Part shown: positions 15,730-22,851 of the stretch, one piece after another
Layout: each line of letters starts with the position of its first letter
How positions within the stretch are numbered: the stretch's first letter is position 1
Source: CAZGRP01 sp964527995
GTDB lineage: Bacteria > Zhuqueibacterota > Zhuqueibacteria > Oceanimicrobiales > CAZGRP01
Length of the DNA stretch: 27,963 nucleotides
Direction of reading: 5' to 3'
Assembly: GCA_964527995.1 (NCBI GenBank)
Contig: CAZGRP010000057.1
Coordinates: forward strand, 1 to 27,963
Notes under the pieces: model-generated
What the model was told of the DNA's origin: nothing
Seen by the model: the letters and a program-made list of their open reading frames with translations, nothing else
Database searches by the model: none
Translations under genes and position numbers: made by a program

Positions 15730-17514
15730 TCACTGGCGTCCGAAGCGGCGGTCGAGCTCTTCGATCGGGATGCTGACGATGACGGGCCGGCCATGGGGGC
15801 AATGGTAGGGATGACGTGTGGCGAACAACTGGTCGATGAGGGCGTTCATGGCCTCGAGGGTGAGCCGGTCGCCGGCGCGCACTGCGGCGTGGCAGGCAAA
15901 CGACTTGGCCACGCATTCGCGAATCTCGACGCTATCCTTCTTTCCGCGTTTGAATTCATCGATAATTTGAACGAGTAGCTTGCTGTCGTCGCTGATCTTC
16001 ACCCCGGGCGGCACACCTTCCACCACCACGGTGTTTTTGCCAAACGCCTTGATGACGAAACCGATCTTCTCCAGGAAAGGCAAGATCTCCGTCAGGTAGG
16101 AGAAATCCTCGGCGGAAAGCTGCACGACTTGTGGAAAGAGGAGCTGTTGCGATGCCGGGGCGCGTCGCTCGAAGGCATCGAGAGCCCGTTCATAAAGCAC
16201 CCGTTCATGGGCTACGTGCTGGTCGATGACGATAAGTCCGCTCTTGATCTGAGTGAGAATATACTTGTTGTGGAGCTGCCAGACATTTGTGCGCTCGAAC
16301 CGCTCCACCGCCGTCGGCCCGGAGGGCGGCCCGATTCGGTCGGCAGCAGGGGTGACGGCCTCACCCGAAATCATCGCCTGCGGAGCGCCAGGTGCACCAG
16401 CAACCGTCCACTCCTGGCCAGCATCTACCCGGCGCTGCAAGTCCAGCGGCTGTTGCCGTGCTGCGGACAAAGACAGCGATGAGCCCCCCTGCTGGAAGGA
16501 CCTGTCGGTGAAAGGCTGAAGGTTCGGCACGACCTGGGCGCTGCTCAGGGCGCGCTTGACAGCGCCGTTCAGCAGGCGATAGGCCATGCCTTCATTGGCA
16601 AATTTAACTTCGACTTTGGTCGGATGAACGTTCACATCCACCAGCTGCGGATCGATTTCGAGATGCAGGACGTATACCGGAAACTCGGCTCGCGGCAGGA
16701 TTTCGCCGTAGGCGGCCACGACCGCATGGTTGAGAGCCCGGTTGACGATGTAGCGTCGATTCAGAAACAGGTACTGATCCCCGCGGGATCGCCGGAAGGC
16801 GTCCGGTGTGGCAACATAGCCGCGGATACGCAGCGGGCCATCGTCGCTCACCTCGATCAGACTGTCTCGAATGCGCGCCCCAAGCACCGCAGCGATGCGC
16901 TCGCGTGGCGCCGCCGGCTTCAAATCGAAGACGATCTCATCTTCATTGATCAAGATGAACGACTTGTCGGGGTGGCCGAGAGTGAAGCGGTTGAGGACAG
17001 CCAGAATGTGGCGGTACTCGGTGGCCGGGGCTCGCAGGAATTTTCGCCGTGCCGGTGTGTTGAAGAACAGGTGCTTGACGGCGATGGAAGTGCCTGCGGC
17101 CCCGCCATACACCGCCACCCGCTGCACCACACCGCCTTCGATGCGTACCTGCGTGCCTTCGGCTTGCCCTGCCGGAACGCTGTGGGCCTCCACCCGGGCC
17201 ACCGAGGCGATGCTCGCCAGCGCCTCGCCGCGGAAGCCCAGGGTAGTCACCCGCTCCAGGTCTTCGTAGGTGCGAATCTTGCTGGTGCTGTGGCGCTGGA
17301 ACGCCAGAACCAGATCCTCCTCGGTCATGCCGTCTCCGTCATCCACCACCTGGATCAGCGTGTGCCCGCCATCGCGGATGATGACGGTGATCTGCCCGGC
17401 ACCGGCATCGATGGAGTTCTCGACCAGCTCTTTGACCACCGAAGCGGGCCGGTCGATGACCTCGCCGGCGGCGATCTGATTGGTGAGGCTTTCTGGTAAA
17501 ACCTGGATTTTCAT
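15730..17514 (-). CDS. mutL: DNA mismatch repair protein MutL, endonuclease type
   Basis: A 594-residue MutL from the ATG at 17514. The GHKL ATPase core is complete: NQIAAGEVIDRPASVVKEL with Glu29 and Asn33, DDGDGM, TSKI, GFRGEALASI and LFFNTPARRKFLR. The C-terminal domain carries the latent endonuclease motif DQHVAHERVLYE at 431-442, the zinc-associated CHAAVRAG and CPHGRP (Cys572, His574). MutL therefore probably nicks the strand itself, as in organisms lacking MutH. The usual DQHA reads DQHV here. An in-frame ATG at 17565 would add 17 residues that do not resemble the family, so the start giving MKIQVLPESL is preferred, though it has no clear ribosome site. It heads the mutL-miaA operon. 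Confidence 0.97.
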   Translation of the reverse strand: MKIQVLPESLTNQIAAGEVIDRPASVVKELVENSIDAGAGQITVIIRDGGHTLIQVVDDGDGMTEEDLVLAFQRHSTSKIRTYEDLERVTTLGFRGEALASIASVARVEAHSVPAGQAEGTQVRIEGGVVQRVAVYGGAAGTSIAVKHLFFNTPARRKFLRAPATEYRHILAVLNRFTLGHPDKSFILINEDEIVFDLKPAAPRERIAAVLGARIRDSLIEVSDDGPLRIRGYVATPDAFRRSRGDQYLFLNRRYIVNRALNHAVVAAYGEILPRAEFPVYVLHLEIDPQLVDVNVHPTKVEVKFANEGMAYRLLNGAVKRALSSAQVVPNLQPFTDRSFQQGGSSLSLSAARQQPLDLQRRVDAGQEWTVAGAPGAPQAMISGEAVTPAADRIGPPSGPTAVERFERTNVWQLHNKYILTQIKSGLIVIDQHVAHERVLYERALDAFERRAPASQQLLFPQVVQLSAEDFSYLTEILPFLEKIGFVIKAFGKNTVVVEGVPPGVKISDDSKLLVQIIDEFKRGKKDSVEIRECVAKSFACHAAVRAGDRLTLEAMNALIDQLFATRHPYHCPHGRPVIVSIPIEELDRRFGRQ

Positions 17515-17619
17515 GCACTGCAATCGTTTTTCGTTGGCAATAGTGACCCCCCGCAGGCGCGCCATAACACGTGTCGGTTTCCCTGGCTCTACGCCCTGTT
17601 CCGTGTCGTTCCGTGGTTA

Positions 17620-17661
17620 TCGATTTCGGTGGCTCTAGGTCTGCCAGAGCCACGCATCGAT
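17620..17661. repeat. Long inverted repeat upstream of mutL
   Basis: ATCGAT (17620-17625) and ATCGAT (17656-17661) bracket GTGGCTCT (17629-17636) and AGAGCCAC (17646-17653). The 14 pairs have a 9-nt loop and a small internal loop. No T-run follows on either strand, so terminator function is doubtful. It lies between mutL and the end of the small membrane-protein gene, both on the minus strand. Confidence 0.5.
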
Positions 17662-17743
17662 TTGACGGAGCGGGCGCTTCGTCCCCCACGGCATGATATC
17701 GATTCGGCCGCAAAAATGCAAGAGGTATCTCGACTGCGAAGGT

Positions 17744-18181
17744 TCAGGGACGGCTCAGCTTTGGCGGGATGCGTTCAAGGTAGAAGATGGCAGCGCCAGG
17801 AAAGGGCGCGCTTCGGGAGAAGGCAAGGAAGGGTCCGATCAAACGCAGGCGCGTCGGCGGCGGGCTGTTTGGGTAGGTCAATGAGATGCCGGCGGATCCG
17901 GGTGACCGCGCCGGAGCCCGGTTCTGCGGCAGGAGAGAGCCGCGTACCGAAGGCGCCGAACTCTGGTCGCTCGCCGCGGTGAGCTGGTCGTAGATGGTCT
18001 GGATCGTCGTGTCGATCCAGGCCACGGTGCGCTCGATCACGACCTGGGTGCGCCGCACACTGCTTACAGACGCCAACAGCCAGCGGGCGTAGCGTTCATT
18101 CCCGCTGGTGGCGGCAAAAATCAGTGCCGACAGGATCAGCACGAAAAAGGCGACCACAAGCTTGCGGAAGAATCTCACCAT
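17744..18181 (-). CDS. Small hypothetical membrane-anchored protein
   Basis: A 145-residue open frame starting MVRFFRKLVVAFFVLILSAL, a basic N terminus followed by one hydrophobic span (about residues 7-24), so a signal anchor. Residues 28-70 (NERYARWLLASVSSVRRTQV, IDTTIQTIYDQL) look helical. From about residue 75 the sequence is low in predicted structure and rich in Ser, Pro and Arg, and could be poorly conserved. AGGGA lies 7 nt before the ATG. I recognise no family. It is probably real because the anchor is well formed and has a ribosome site, but a chance frame is possible. It reads toward mutL on the same strand, 229 nt away. Confidence 0.5.
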   Translation of the reverse strand: MVRFFRKLVVAFFVLILSALIFAATSGNERYARWLLASVSSVRRTQVVIERTVAWIDTTIQTIYDQLTAASDQSSAPSVRGSLLPQNRAPARSPGSAGISLTYPNSPPPTRLRLIGPFLAFSRSAPFPGAAIFYLERIPPKLSRP

Positions 18182-18316
18182 CTTCGATCCCTGTTAGCGG
18201 TTCCGCCTAATAAGACCGCCACCGTCCTGAAAAGGTTGCAGGCGTCTGAGCTTCAACCCGCTGGCTTCCCAGTTTCAGGAAGAGTTCTTGTCATTTTGAA
18301 AAAAGGCACCCCAGTG

Positions 18317-18345
18317 GCGACGACCGCCGGAGCGACGACCGCTGG
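18317..18345. repeat. Tandem 15-bp repeat upstream of a sigma-54 promoter
   Basis: GCGACGACCGCCGG (18317-18330) and GCGACGACCGCTGG (18332-18345) match at 13 of 14 bases and are one base apart. They lie 65-93 bases before the -24 element at 18410, the usual distance for an enhancer-binding activator site. The same stretch can form a CCAGTGG/CCGCTGG stem (18311-18317 with 18339-18345). Confidence 0.55.
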
Positions 18346-18409
18346 TGCAAGTGTTTGAAAATACTGGGCAGCATCATGCCGGCCCGCGGTCGCTTTCGAT
18401 GCCAAAGGC

Positions 18410-18425
18410 TGGCACACGCCTTGCT
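18410..18425 (+). promoter_or_regulatory. Sigma-54 (RpoN) promoter for the YwiC-like gene
   Basis: TGGCACACGCCTTGCT fits the -24/-12 consensus TGGCAC-N5-TTGCW at every defined base, with GG and GC exactly 10 nt apart. Transcription should begin near 18436, giving a leader of about 135 nt before the ATG at 18571. The tandem repeat at 18317-18345 is a candidate activator site. The 389 bases between the two flanking starts hold no other gene I can support. Confidence 0.75.
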
Positions 18426-18476
18426 CTTTCCGAGACGAACTTGACCAGGCAACACACAATCAGCGCCTGAGGTCTG

Positions 18477-18527
18477 ACCTGCGACCCGGTGGTCCCCAGG
18501 ATCTCAGCGGGGGCCAGGGGGACAGGT
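18477..18527 (+). promoter_or_regulatory. Leader hairpin upstream of the YwiC-like gene
   Basis: ACCT (18477-18480) and GTCCCC (18492-18497) pair with the contiguous GGGGAC and AGGT (18518-18527), leaving an 11-nt bulge on the 5' side. A competing GACC/GGTC stem (18483-18486 with 18491-18494) excludes the main one. It lies between the sigma-54 promoter and the start codon. Confidence 0.35.
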
Positions 18528-18570
18528 AACAGCGACGGGCGTCTTGCATAGAACCGCTGGGAGACTTGTG

Positions 18571-19380
18571 ATGACGCGGGAGAAAAGAGAGCGGAGAGTC
18601 GGCTATCTCGTGCCCAAGGAGCATGGCTCCTGGGCGATGTGGATCGTGCCGTTTATCCTCGGGGCAGTCGGCGCCGGCAGGGTCACCCTGCCGGTTGTGG
18701 TGTCGTTTGCAGCCTTCCTGGTATTTTTCTCGGCACGCACCGCCCTGGCCAACGCGGTGCGCATGAGGCGCCGCGACCCCGAAACCGCCCGTTGGCTGGG
18801 CCGGATCGGCGCGGCAGAGCTCCTTGTCGGAGGTATCCTTTGGGCGCCCGTTGGCTGGCAATGGGGGTTGCCCTTTTGGGCGGCCCTCACTGTGGGCGCA
18901 GCCTTGTTGGCTGCCGACCTGAAGTGGGTGCGAGATCGCCGGGAGAGGAGTCTGACCGCCGAGCTGCTGGCTGTCATAGCTTTTTCGGCCACGGCTCCGG
19001 CGGCCTACGCGGCGGCGGCCGGCCATCTCGATTCCCGCGCCTGGGCGTTATGGGGACTTTCCGCGGCCTTTTTTGCCGGCAGTATCTTCTACGTTCAGAT
19101 GCGGCTGGAACGCCGCCGGCAGCCGCATACGTGGCTCGGGCCGAACGCTCTGGCCACGCTGGGCTACACCGTTCTGGTGACCCTTCTCGCGGTTGGCTTC
19201 GTCCGTCTTGGCTGGATCAGCGGTTGGGTAGCTGCAGCGCTTTCGCCGTGGCTGGTTCACCTGCTCGTGGACACCCTGCGGCCGCGTCCGCTGGCGAGCG
19301 TACACCGGCTTGGCTGGACGCTCGTGGCCCACTCGATCGGATTCACGCTTCTCGCCCTCCTGCTGCTGCGTTTTTCGTGA
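18571..19380 (+). CDS. YwiC-like integral membrane protein
   Basis: A 269-residue polytopic inner-membrane protein. It opens with the family hallmark LVPKEHGSWAMW (PKEHGSW at 15-21) and then alternates about eight hydrophobic spans with short Arg-rich loops such as RMRRRDPETARW and RLERRRQPHTW. This matches the YwiC-like family, whose function is unknown; in Bacillus subtilis ywiC lies beside the fnr/nar anaerobic-respiration genes. The ATG at 18571 follows GGGAG by 7 nt; an ATG at 18544 is open but lacks a ribosome site. It is preceded by a sigma-54 promoter, suggesting activator-controlled expression. It ends convergent with the acyl-CoA synthetase, with a hairpin between. Confidence 0.8.
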   Translation: MTREKRERRVGYLVPKEHGSWAMWIVPFILGAVGAGRVTLPVVVSFAAFLVFFSARTALANAVRMRRRDPETARWLGRIGAAELLVGGILWAPVGWQWGLPFWAALTVGAALLAADLKWVRDRRERSLTAELLAVIAFSATAPAAYAAAAGHLDSRAWALWGLSAAFFAGSIFYVQMRLERRRQPHTWLGPNALATLGYTVLVTLLAVGFVRLGWISGWVAAALSPWLVHLLVDTLRPRPLASVHRLGWTLVAHSIGFTLLALLLLRFS

Positions 19381-19400
19381 TCCTGGCGCACAAACGACAA

Positions 19401-19430
19401 AGCGCCGGCCATGCCCGCCTGGCCGACGCT
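19401..19430. terminator. Probable bidirectional terminator between convergent genes
   Basis: AGCG-C-CGGCCA (19401-19411) pairs with TGGCCG-A-CGCT (19420-19430): 10 pairs, one mismatch, 8-nt loop. It lies in the 75 nt between the two stop codons. The minus-strand side continues TTGTCGTTT, a weak U-rich tail; the plus side has none. Confidence 0.5.
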
Positions 19431-19455
19431 CCGAGTTCCCAGCACGACCCTCCAG

Positions 19456-21243
19456 TCATTCCTCGGCGTACATCTTCTCGATCAGGTCGCCGTATTGCTT
19501 TTCCACGACCGAGCGCTTGATCTTCATGGTCGGGGTGAGCTGCCCGGCCTCGATGGTGAAAGGCTCCGGCAGCAGCGAGAACTTGCGGATTTTCTCGTAG
19601 TCCGAGAAGTGGCTCTGATGCTCCTGGATCTCCTTCCAGAGGAGATCGTTGACTTCGGTCTTTGCGATCAGGTCTTCGTGGCTGGTGAAGGCGATGTTGT
19701 TGTCGCGGGCCCAGGTCTCCAGGGCCTCGAAGTCGGGCACGACCAGGGCGCTGACGAACTTGCGGCCATCGCCGATAACGATCACCTGGTCGATGTAGCG
19801 GCTGCCTTCGACGGCTTTCTCGATCGGCTGGGGAGCGACGTTCTTGCCGGTGGAGGTTACCAGGATCTGCTTCTTCCGGTCGGTGATTTTCAGGTACCCG
19901 TCCTCGTCCAGCTCGCCGATGTCGCCGGTGTGAAACCAGCCGTCTACAAGCACTTCGGCCGTGGCCTCGGGCATTTTATAGTACCCTTTCATGACCATCG
20001 GTCCGCGGACGATGATTTCTCCATCGTCAGCGATCTTGATTTCTGCACCCGGAATCGGCCGGCCGACCGTGCCAAGCTTAGGCCTGTCCAGAGGATTGAC
20101 GGTCAGCACCGGCGAGGTTTCTGTGAGGCCGTAACCCTCGAGAATCTTCAGGCCGGCGGCATAGAAGAACAGCGCAACGTCGGCGGACAGCGGTGCACCC
20201 CCGGAGATGAAGAAGCGGATGCGACCGCCGGTGCGCTCGCGGATCTTGGAAAACACCAGCTTATCGGCAATGTTGTACTTCATCTGCAGGCCGCCTGGGA
20301 CGGGCTGCTGCGCCAGCTCCTTCAGGGCTTTCTGCTTTCCAATCTCCACCGCCCAGTTGAAGATTTTCTTTTTCACACCGCCGCCCTCTTCGGCTGTCTG
20401 CTCGACTCGAGCCTTGATTTTTTCGTAGAGCCTGGGCACAGCAGCCATGACGGTGGGTTTTGCATCCGCCAGGTCCTGGGCCACGCGCTCGACCTCGGCG
20501 TACACCAGCCTGCAGCCGGTGTAAAAGTAGCAGTAGTCGACCAGGCGCTCGAAGGAGTGACTCAGGGGCAAGAAGGAAAGCCCGAAGTCCGATTGCTCGA
20601 GTCGCAAAATCTCCAGGCTGCCGATCATGTCGGAAATCAGGTTGCGGTGAGTCAACATCACGCCTTTAGGAGTGCCGGTGGTGCCAGAAGTGTAGATGAT
20701 GGTGGCGATGTCCTCCTCTTGCGCCTCAGGCACCGCGCTCTGCATGAACGAATCAAGGTCTCCTTTTGCCCGGCCCTTGTCCAGGAGTTGGTCAAAGGTC
20801 ATCATGTCATCACCGGCGGCCTCCGCCTGCAAGGCGATTACATGCCTGACTTTTCCGAGATCGTCACGGATCTGCCGGATCTTGTCGGCCTGGAGTTGGT
20901 TGGAGACGACAACGATTTCGCTATCGCTGTTGTTGACGATGTAGCGGATCTGATCCGGAATGAGAGTGGGGAAGATCGGCACCAGCGTGGCACGCAGGAG
21001 GTGGCAGGCAAAGTCGATGAAGTGCCACTCGGGCCGGTTTTCCGACAGAAGGATGATCTTGGTCTCTCTTTTGACGCCCAGCTCGGAAAGGCCGAGCGCG
21101 ACAGTCAGGACATGCTCCTTGAATTGTTCCGACGAGTAGGTGCGGAACTCGCTGGCCTCGGGCGGCCGGAACATCAGCAGCTCGGGTTCGCTGAAACGCG
21201 TGACGTTGTGGTGGAAAAGATCGCTGAGCGTTCTGATAGCCAT
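19456..21243 (-). CDS. Long-chain fatty acid--CoA ligase (AMP-forming)
   Basis: A 595-residue member of the ANL superfamily, long-chain acyl-CoA synthetase branch (FadD15/FAA-like). It activates fatty acids to acyl-CoA through an acyl-adenylate. The P-loop motif YTSGTTGTPKG is at residues 184-194. Further motifs are GYGLTETSPV, GWFHTGDIGELDEDGYLKIT and DRKKQILVTSTGKNVAPQPI, and it ends in a normal C-terminal lobe. The start at 21243 (MAIRTLSDLF) is preceded by AAAGGAG; an upstream in-frame ATG at 21363 lies inside its own promoter and is rejected. It is transcribed from a strong TTGACT/TATTAT promoter that diverges from the tRNA-Gly promoter. It may feed lipid synthesis or beta-oxidation; no other fatty-acid gene is adjacent. 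Confidence 0.95.
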   Translation of the reverse strand: MAIRTLSDLFHHNVTRFSEPELLMFRPPEASEFRTYSSEQFKEHVLTVALGLSELGVKRETKIILLSENRPEWHFIDFACHLLRATLVPIFPTLIPDQIRYIVNNSDSEIVVVSNQLQADKIRQIRDDLGKVRHVIALQAEAAGDDMMTFDQLLDKGRAKGDLDSFMQSAVPEAQEEDIATIIYTSGTTGTPKGVMLTHRNLISDMIGSLEILRLEQSDFGLSFLPLSHSFERLVDYCYFYTGCRLVYAEVERVAQDLADAKPTVMAAVPRLYEKIKARVEQTAEEGGGVKKKIFNWAVEIGKQKALKELAQQPVPGGLQMKYNIADKLVFSKIRERTGGRIRFFISGGAPLSADVALFFYAAGLKILEGYGLTETSPVLTVNPLDRPKLGTVGRPIPGAEIKIADDGEIIVRGPMVMKGYYKMPEATAEVLVDGWFHTGDIGELDEDGYLKITDRKKQILVTSTGKNVAPQPIEKAVEGSRYIDQVIVIGDGRKFVSALVVPDFEALETWARDNNIAFTSHEDLIAKTEVNDLLWKEIQEHQSHFSDYEKIRKFSLLPEPFTIEAGQLTPTMKIKRSVVEKQYGDLIEKMYAEE

Positions 21244-21334
21244 GGCTCGTGCGCTCCTTTCAAGAGGTTCGGTTTTTCGCTTCCCACTCCTCTGCTCGAT
21301 GTTGGGCTCGATGCGGCAGGTATGATGCACGGCT

Positions 21335-21363
21335 ATAATAACACCAAAGGTCTGAAAAGTCAA
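21335..21363 (-). promoter_or_regulatory. Housekeeping promoter of the long-chain acyl-CoA synthetase gene
   Basis: On the minus strand TTGACT (21358-21363) and TATTAT (21335-21340) are separated by exactly 17 nt. The leader to the ATG at 21243 is about 85 nt. It shares TTGACTTT and the 17-nt spacer with the tRNA and HU promoters. Confidence 0.75.
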
Positions 21364-21398
21364 GAAAAATTCGCTACCTACGGCAAGGCAAAAAGCAC

Positions 21399-21427
21399 TT
21401 GACTTTGCTCGATGAGTTTGTTATTTT
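21399..21427 (+). promoter_or_regulatory. Housekeeping promoter of tRNA-Gly
   Basis: TTGACT (21399-21404) and TATTTT (21422-21427) have a 17-nt spacer. Predicted transcription starts near 21434, about 20 nt before the tRNA. It is divergent from the acyl-CoA synthetase promoter, with 35 nt between the two -35 elements. Confidence 0.75.
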
Positions 21428-21455
21428 GACCCGGAAATTGGTACTGTTCTCATCA

Positions 21456-21528
21456 GCGGGCGTAACTCAGTTGGTAGAGTTCCAGCTTCCCAAGCTGGCT
21501 GTCGCGGGTTCGAATCCCGTCGCCCGCT
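21456..21528 (+). tRNA. tRNA-Gly, anticodon CCC
   Basis: A complete cloverleaf folds by hand. Acceptor GCGGGCG (21456-21462) pairs with CGCCCGC (21521-21527). The D arm has the AGTTGGTA loop. The anticodon stem CCAGC/GCTGG holds the loop TTCCCAA, so positions 34-36 are CCC (21489-21491), reading GGG. The T arm is GCGGG-TTCGAAT-CCCGT. The discriminator is T at 21528 and the 3' CCA is not encoded. It appears as a single tRNA gene with its own promoter, upstream of the CsgG-family gene. Confidence 0.97.
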
Positions 21529-21657
21529 CCCGCATTGCTCAAAGCGCGGCGACATCCGGAACTCATAACCCAACAGGGTGCCCCGGGGCAAGGAGAGGGC
21601 CGGTCCCGGCGTTTTCGGAAAAGCCAAGGCCGCGAACCATCGAGCGAATGTCGCTTC

Positions 21658-21687
21658 GGCAACGGGGCGGGATGGTGGTTGCCCGCC
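21658..21687 (+). promoter_or_regulatory. Mutually exclusive stems in the leader of the CsgG-family gene
   Basis: GGCAAC (21658-21663) pairs with GTTGCC (21678-21683), while GGCGGG (21666-21671) pairs with CCCGCC (21682-21687). The two share bases 21682-21683 and cannot form fully together. They lie 44-73 nt before the GGAGGAGG ribosome site. Either could be chance in GC-rich DNA. Confidence 0.3.
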
Positions 21688-21744
21688 GCAGGAAGGCCGA
21701 GACGGTCATTCGCTTTTTCGTTTTGAACCTGGAGGAGGCATGAC

Positions 21745-22665
21745 ATGCGACGCGCGTACATCATCGTAGGGTGGCTGTTGCTGCTGGTTGTCGGCACTGC
21801 CACTGCCGGCGGCAAGGCGGAACTTCGCCTGAAAAAAAGGATCGCCGTGTTTAGCTTCGCAGACAAGACCGGAACCGCCTATCGCTGGTGGAGTGGAAAA
21901 CCGGTCGGTGAAGGCATGGCCGACATGCTGGTCACGACCCTGGTGAAGAGCGGACAATACCAGGTGGTTGAACGGGCCGAGATCGATGCCCTTCTGGCCG
22001 AGCAGGATCTCGGCACTTCGGGCGTGGTGACACCGGAGACCGCGGCCAAAGTCGGCAAGATGCTCGGCGTGGAGGTGGCCGTTGTCGGTGCGGTGACGGA
22101 GTTCGGCTACAAGAAGAGCGATGTCGGCGGCGCCTTCAAAGGAGTCGGGCTTGGGGTCGCTTCGGTAAGTGCCGTCGTGGCCGTGGACGTGCGCCTGGTG
22201 AACACCTCCACCGGCGAGATTCTGGCAGCCGACAACAAGCGCGTAGAGAAGTCGAAAAAGGGGCTGCGGCTGCGAACCCGCAAGCTGAGGTTCAAGTCAC
22301 GCACCGAGTTCGACCAGTCTCTTGTCGGCAAGGCCACCCGTGAGGCCATCAGCAAGGTGGTTAGATTGATCGATAAGAACATGGCCAAGGTGCCGTGGCA
22401 GGGCAAGGTCGTGCGCGCCGCTGGCAACAAGGTCTACATCAACGCCGGTGCTTTGGCCGGGGTCGAAGTCGGCGACGTCTTCGTGGTCTACCGGCCAGGA
22501 GAGGAACTGATCGATCCGGACACCGGGCTGAGCCTCGGCAAGGTGGAGACCAAAATCGGCAAGATCGAAGTGACCAAGAACGATATCGGCAACGGCAAGG
22601 CGTCTCTCTGCGTCGTGCGCTCGGGAGAGGGATTCCAGGCCGGCGATATCGTGCGGGTACGGTAG
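21745..22665 (+). CDS. CsgG-family exported protein
   Basis: A 306-residue exported protein. The N terminus (MRRAYIIVGWLLLLVVGTA) is a signal peptide with no lipobox Cys, unlike the CsgG lipoprotein itself. Residues about 28-190 match the CsgG/HfaB fold: RIAVFSFADKTG, GEGMADMLVTTLVKSGQYQV, VERAEIDALLAEQDLG, GVEVAVVGAVTEFGY and VDVRLVNTSTGEILAA. The last 80 residues (VYINAGALAGVEVGDVFVVY onward) form a small beta domain like that at the end of FlgT-type proteins. Relatives are periplasmic or outer-membrane-associated assembly factors. No curli genes are nearby, so a curli role is not implied. GGAGGAGG precedes the ATG by 6 nt. It could be cotranscribed with the tRNA upstream. Confidence 0.85.
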   Translation: MRRAYIIVGWLLLLVVGTATAGGKAELRLKKRIAVFSFADKTGTAYRWWSGKPVGEGMADMLVTTLVKSGQYQVVERAEIDALLAEQDLGTSGVVTPETAAKVGKMLGVEVAVVGAVTEFGYKKSDVGGAFKGVGLGVASVSAVVAVDVRLVNTSTGEILAADNKRVEKSKKGLRLRTRKLRFKSRTEFDQSLVGKATREAISKVVRLIDKNMAKVPWQGKVVRAAGNKVYINAGALAGVEVGDVFVVYRPGEELIDPDTGLSLGKVETKIGKIEVTKNDIGNGKASLCVVRSGEGFQAGDIVRVR

Positions 22666-22801
22666 ACACCGGTGACCGAGGTCGTCCAAGAAGGTCGAGG
22701 CGGGCCGCTCCCGTACTCCCCTGTGGTCGGGTCCCGGTGCTGCCTCGAGAAATGAAAAGGTAACGGGCATTTCCAGATTTCTGGTTTCGAATTCCCAGAT
22801 T

Positions 22802-22823
22802 CTCGTCCCGATAGCGGGACGAG
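22802..22823. repeat. Perfect inverted repeat before the radical-SAM gene
   Basis: CTCGTCCCG (22802-22810) and CGGGACGAG (22815-22823) are perfect complements around ATAG. No T-run follows. TCCAGA (22772-22777) and TCTGGA (22828-22833) can pair outside it. It lies 29 nt before the TTG start at 22852 and may be a dispersed repeat unit or a leader structure. Confidence 0.5.
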
Positions 22824-22851
22824 CAGGTCTGGACCACACAGCCGAGAAGCC

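Noticed and set aside
19411..21402. A 663-codon open frame on the plus strand opposite the acyl-CoA synthetase
   Set aside because: It is the complement of a gene with clear ANL-family motifs, shows no family features itself, and arises from GC-rich codon bias.
21579..21590. Perfect 12-bp palindrome TGCCCCGGGGCA
   Set aside because: It is a short GC-only palindrome with no loop, repeat partner or promoter context, and is likely chance in GC-rich DNA.
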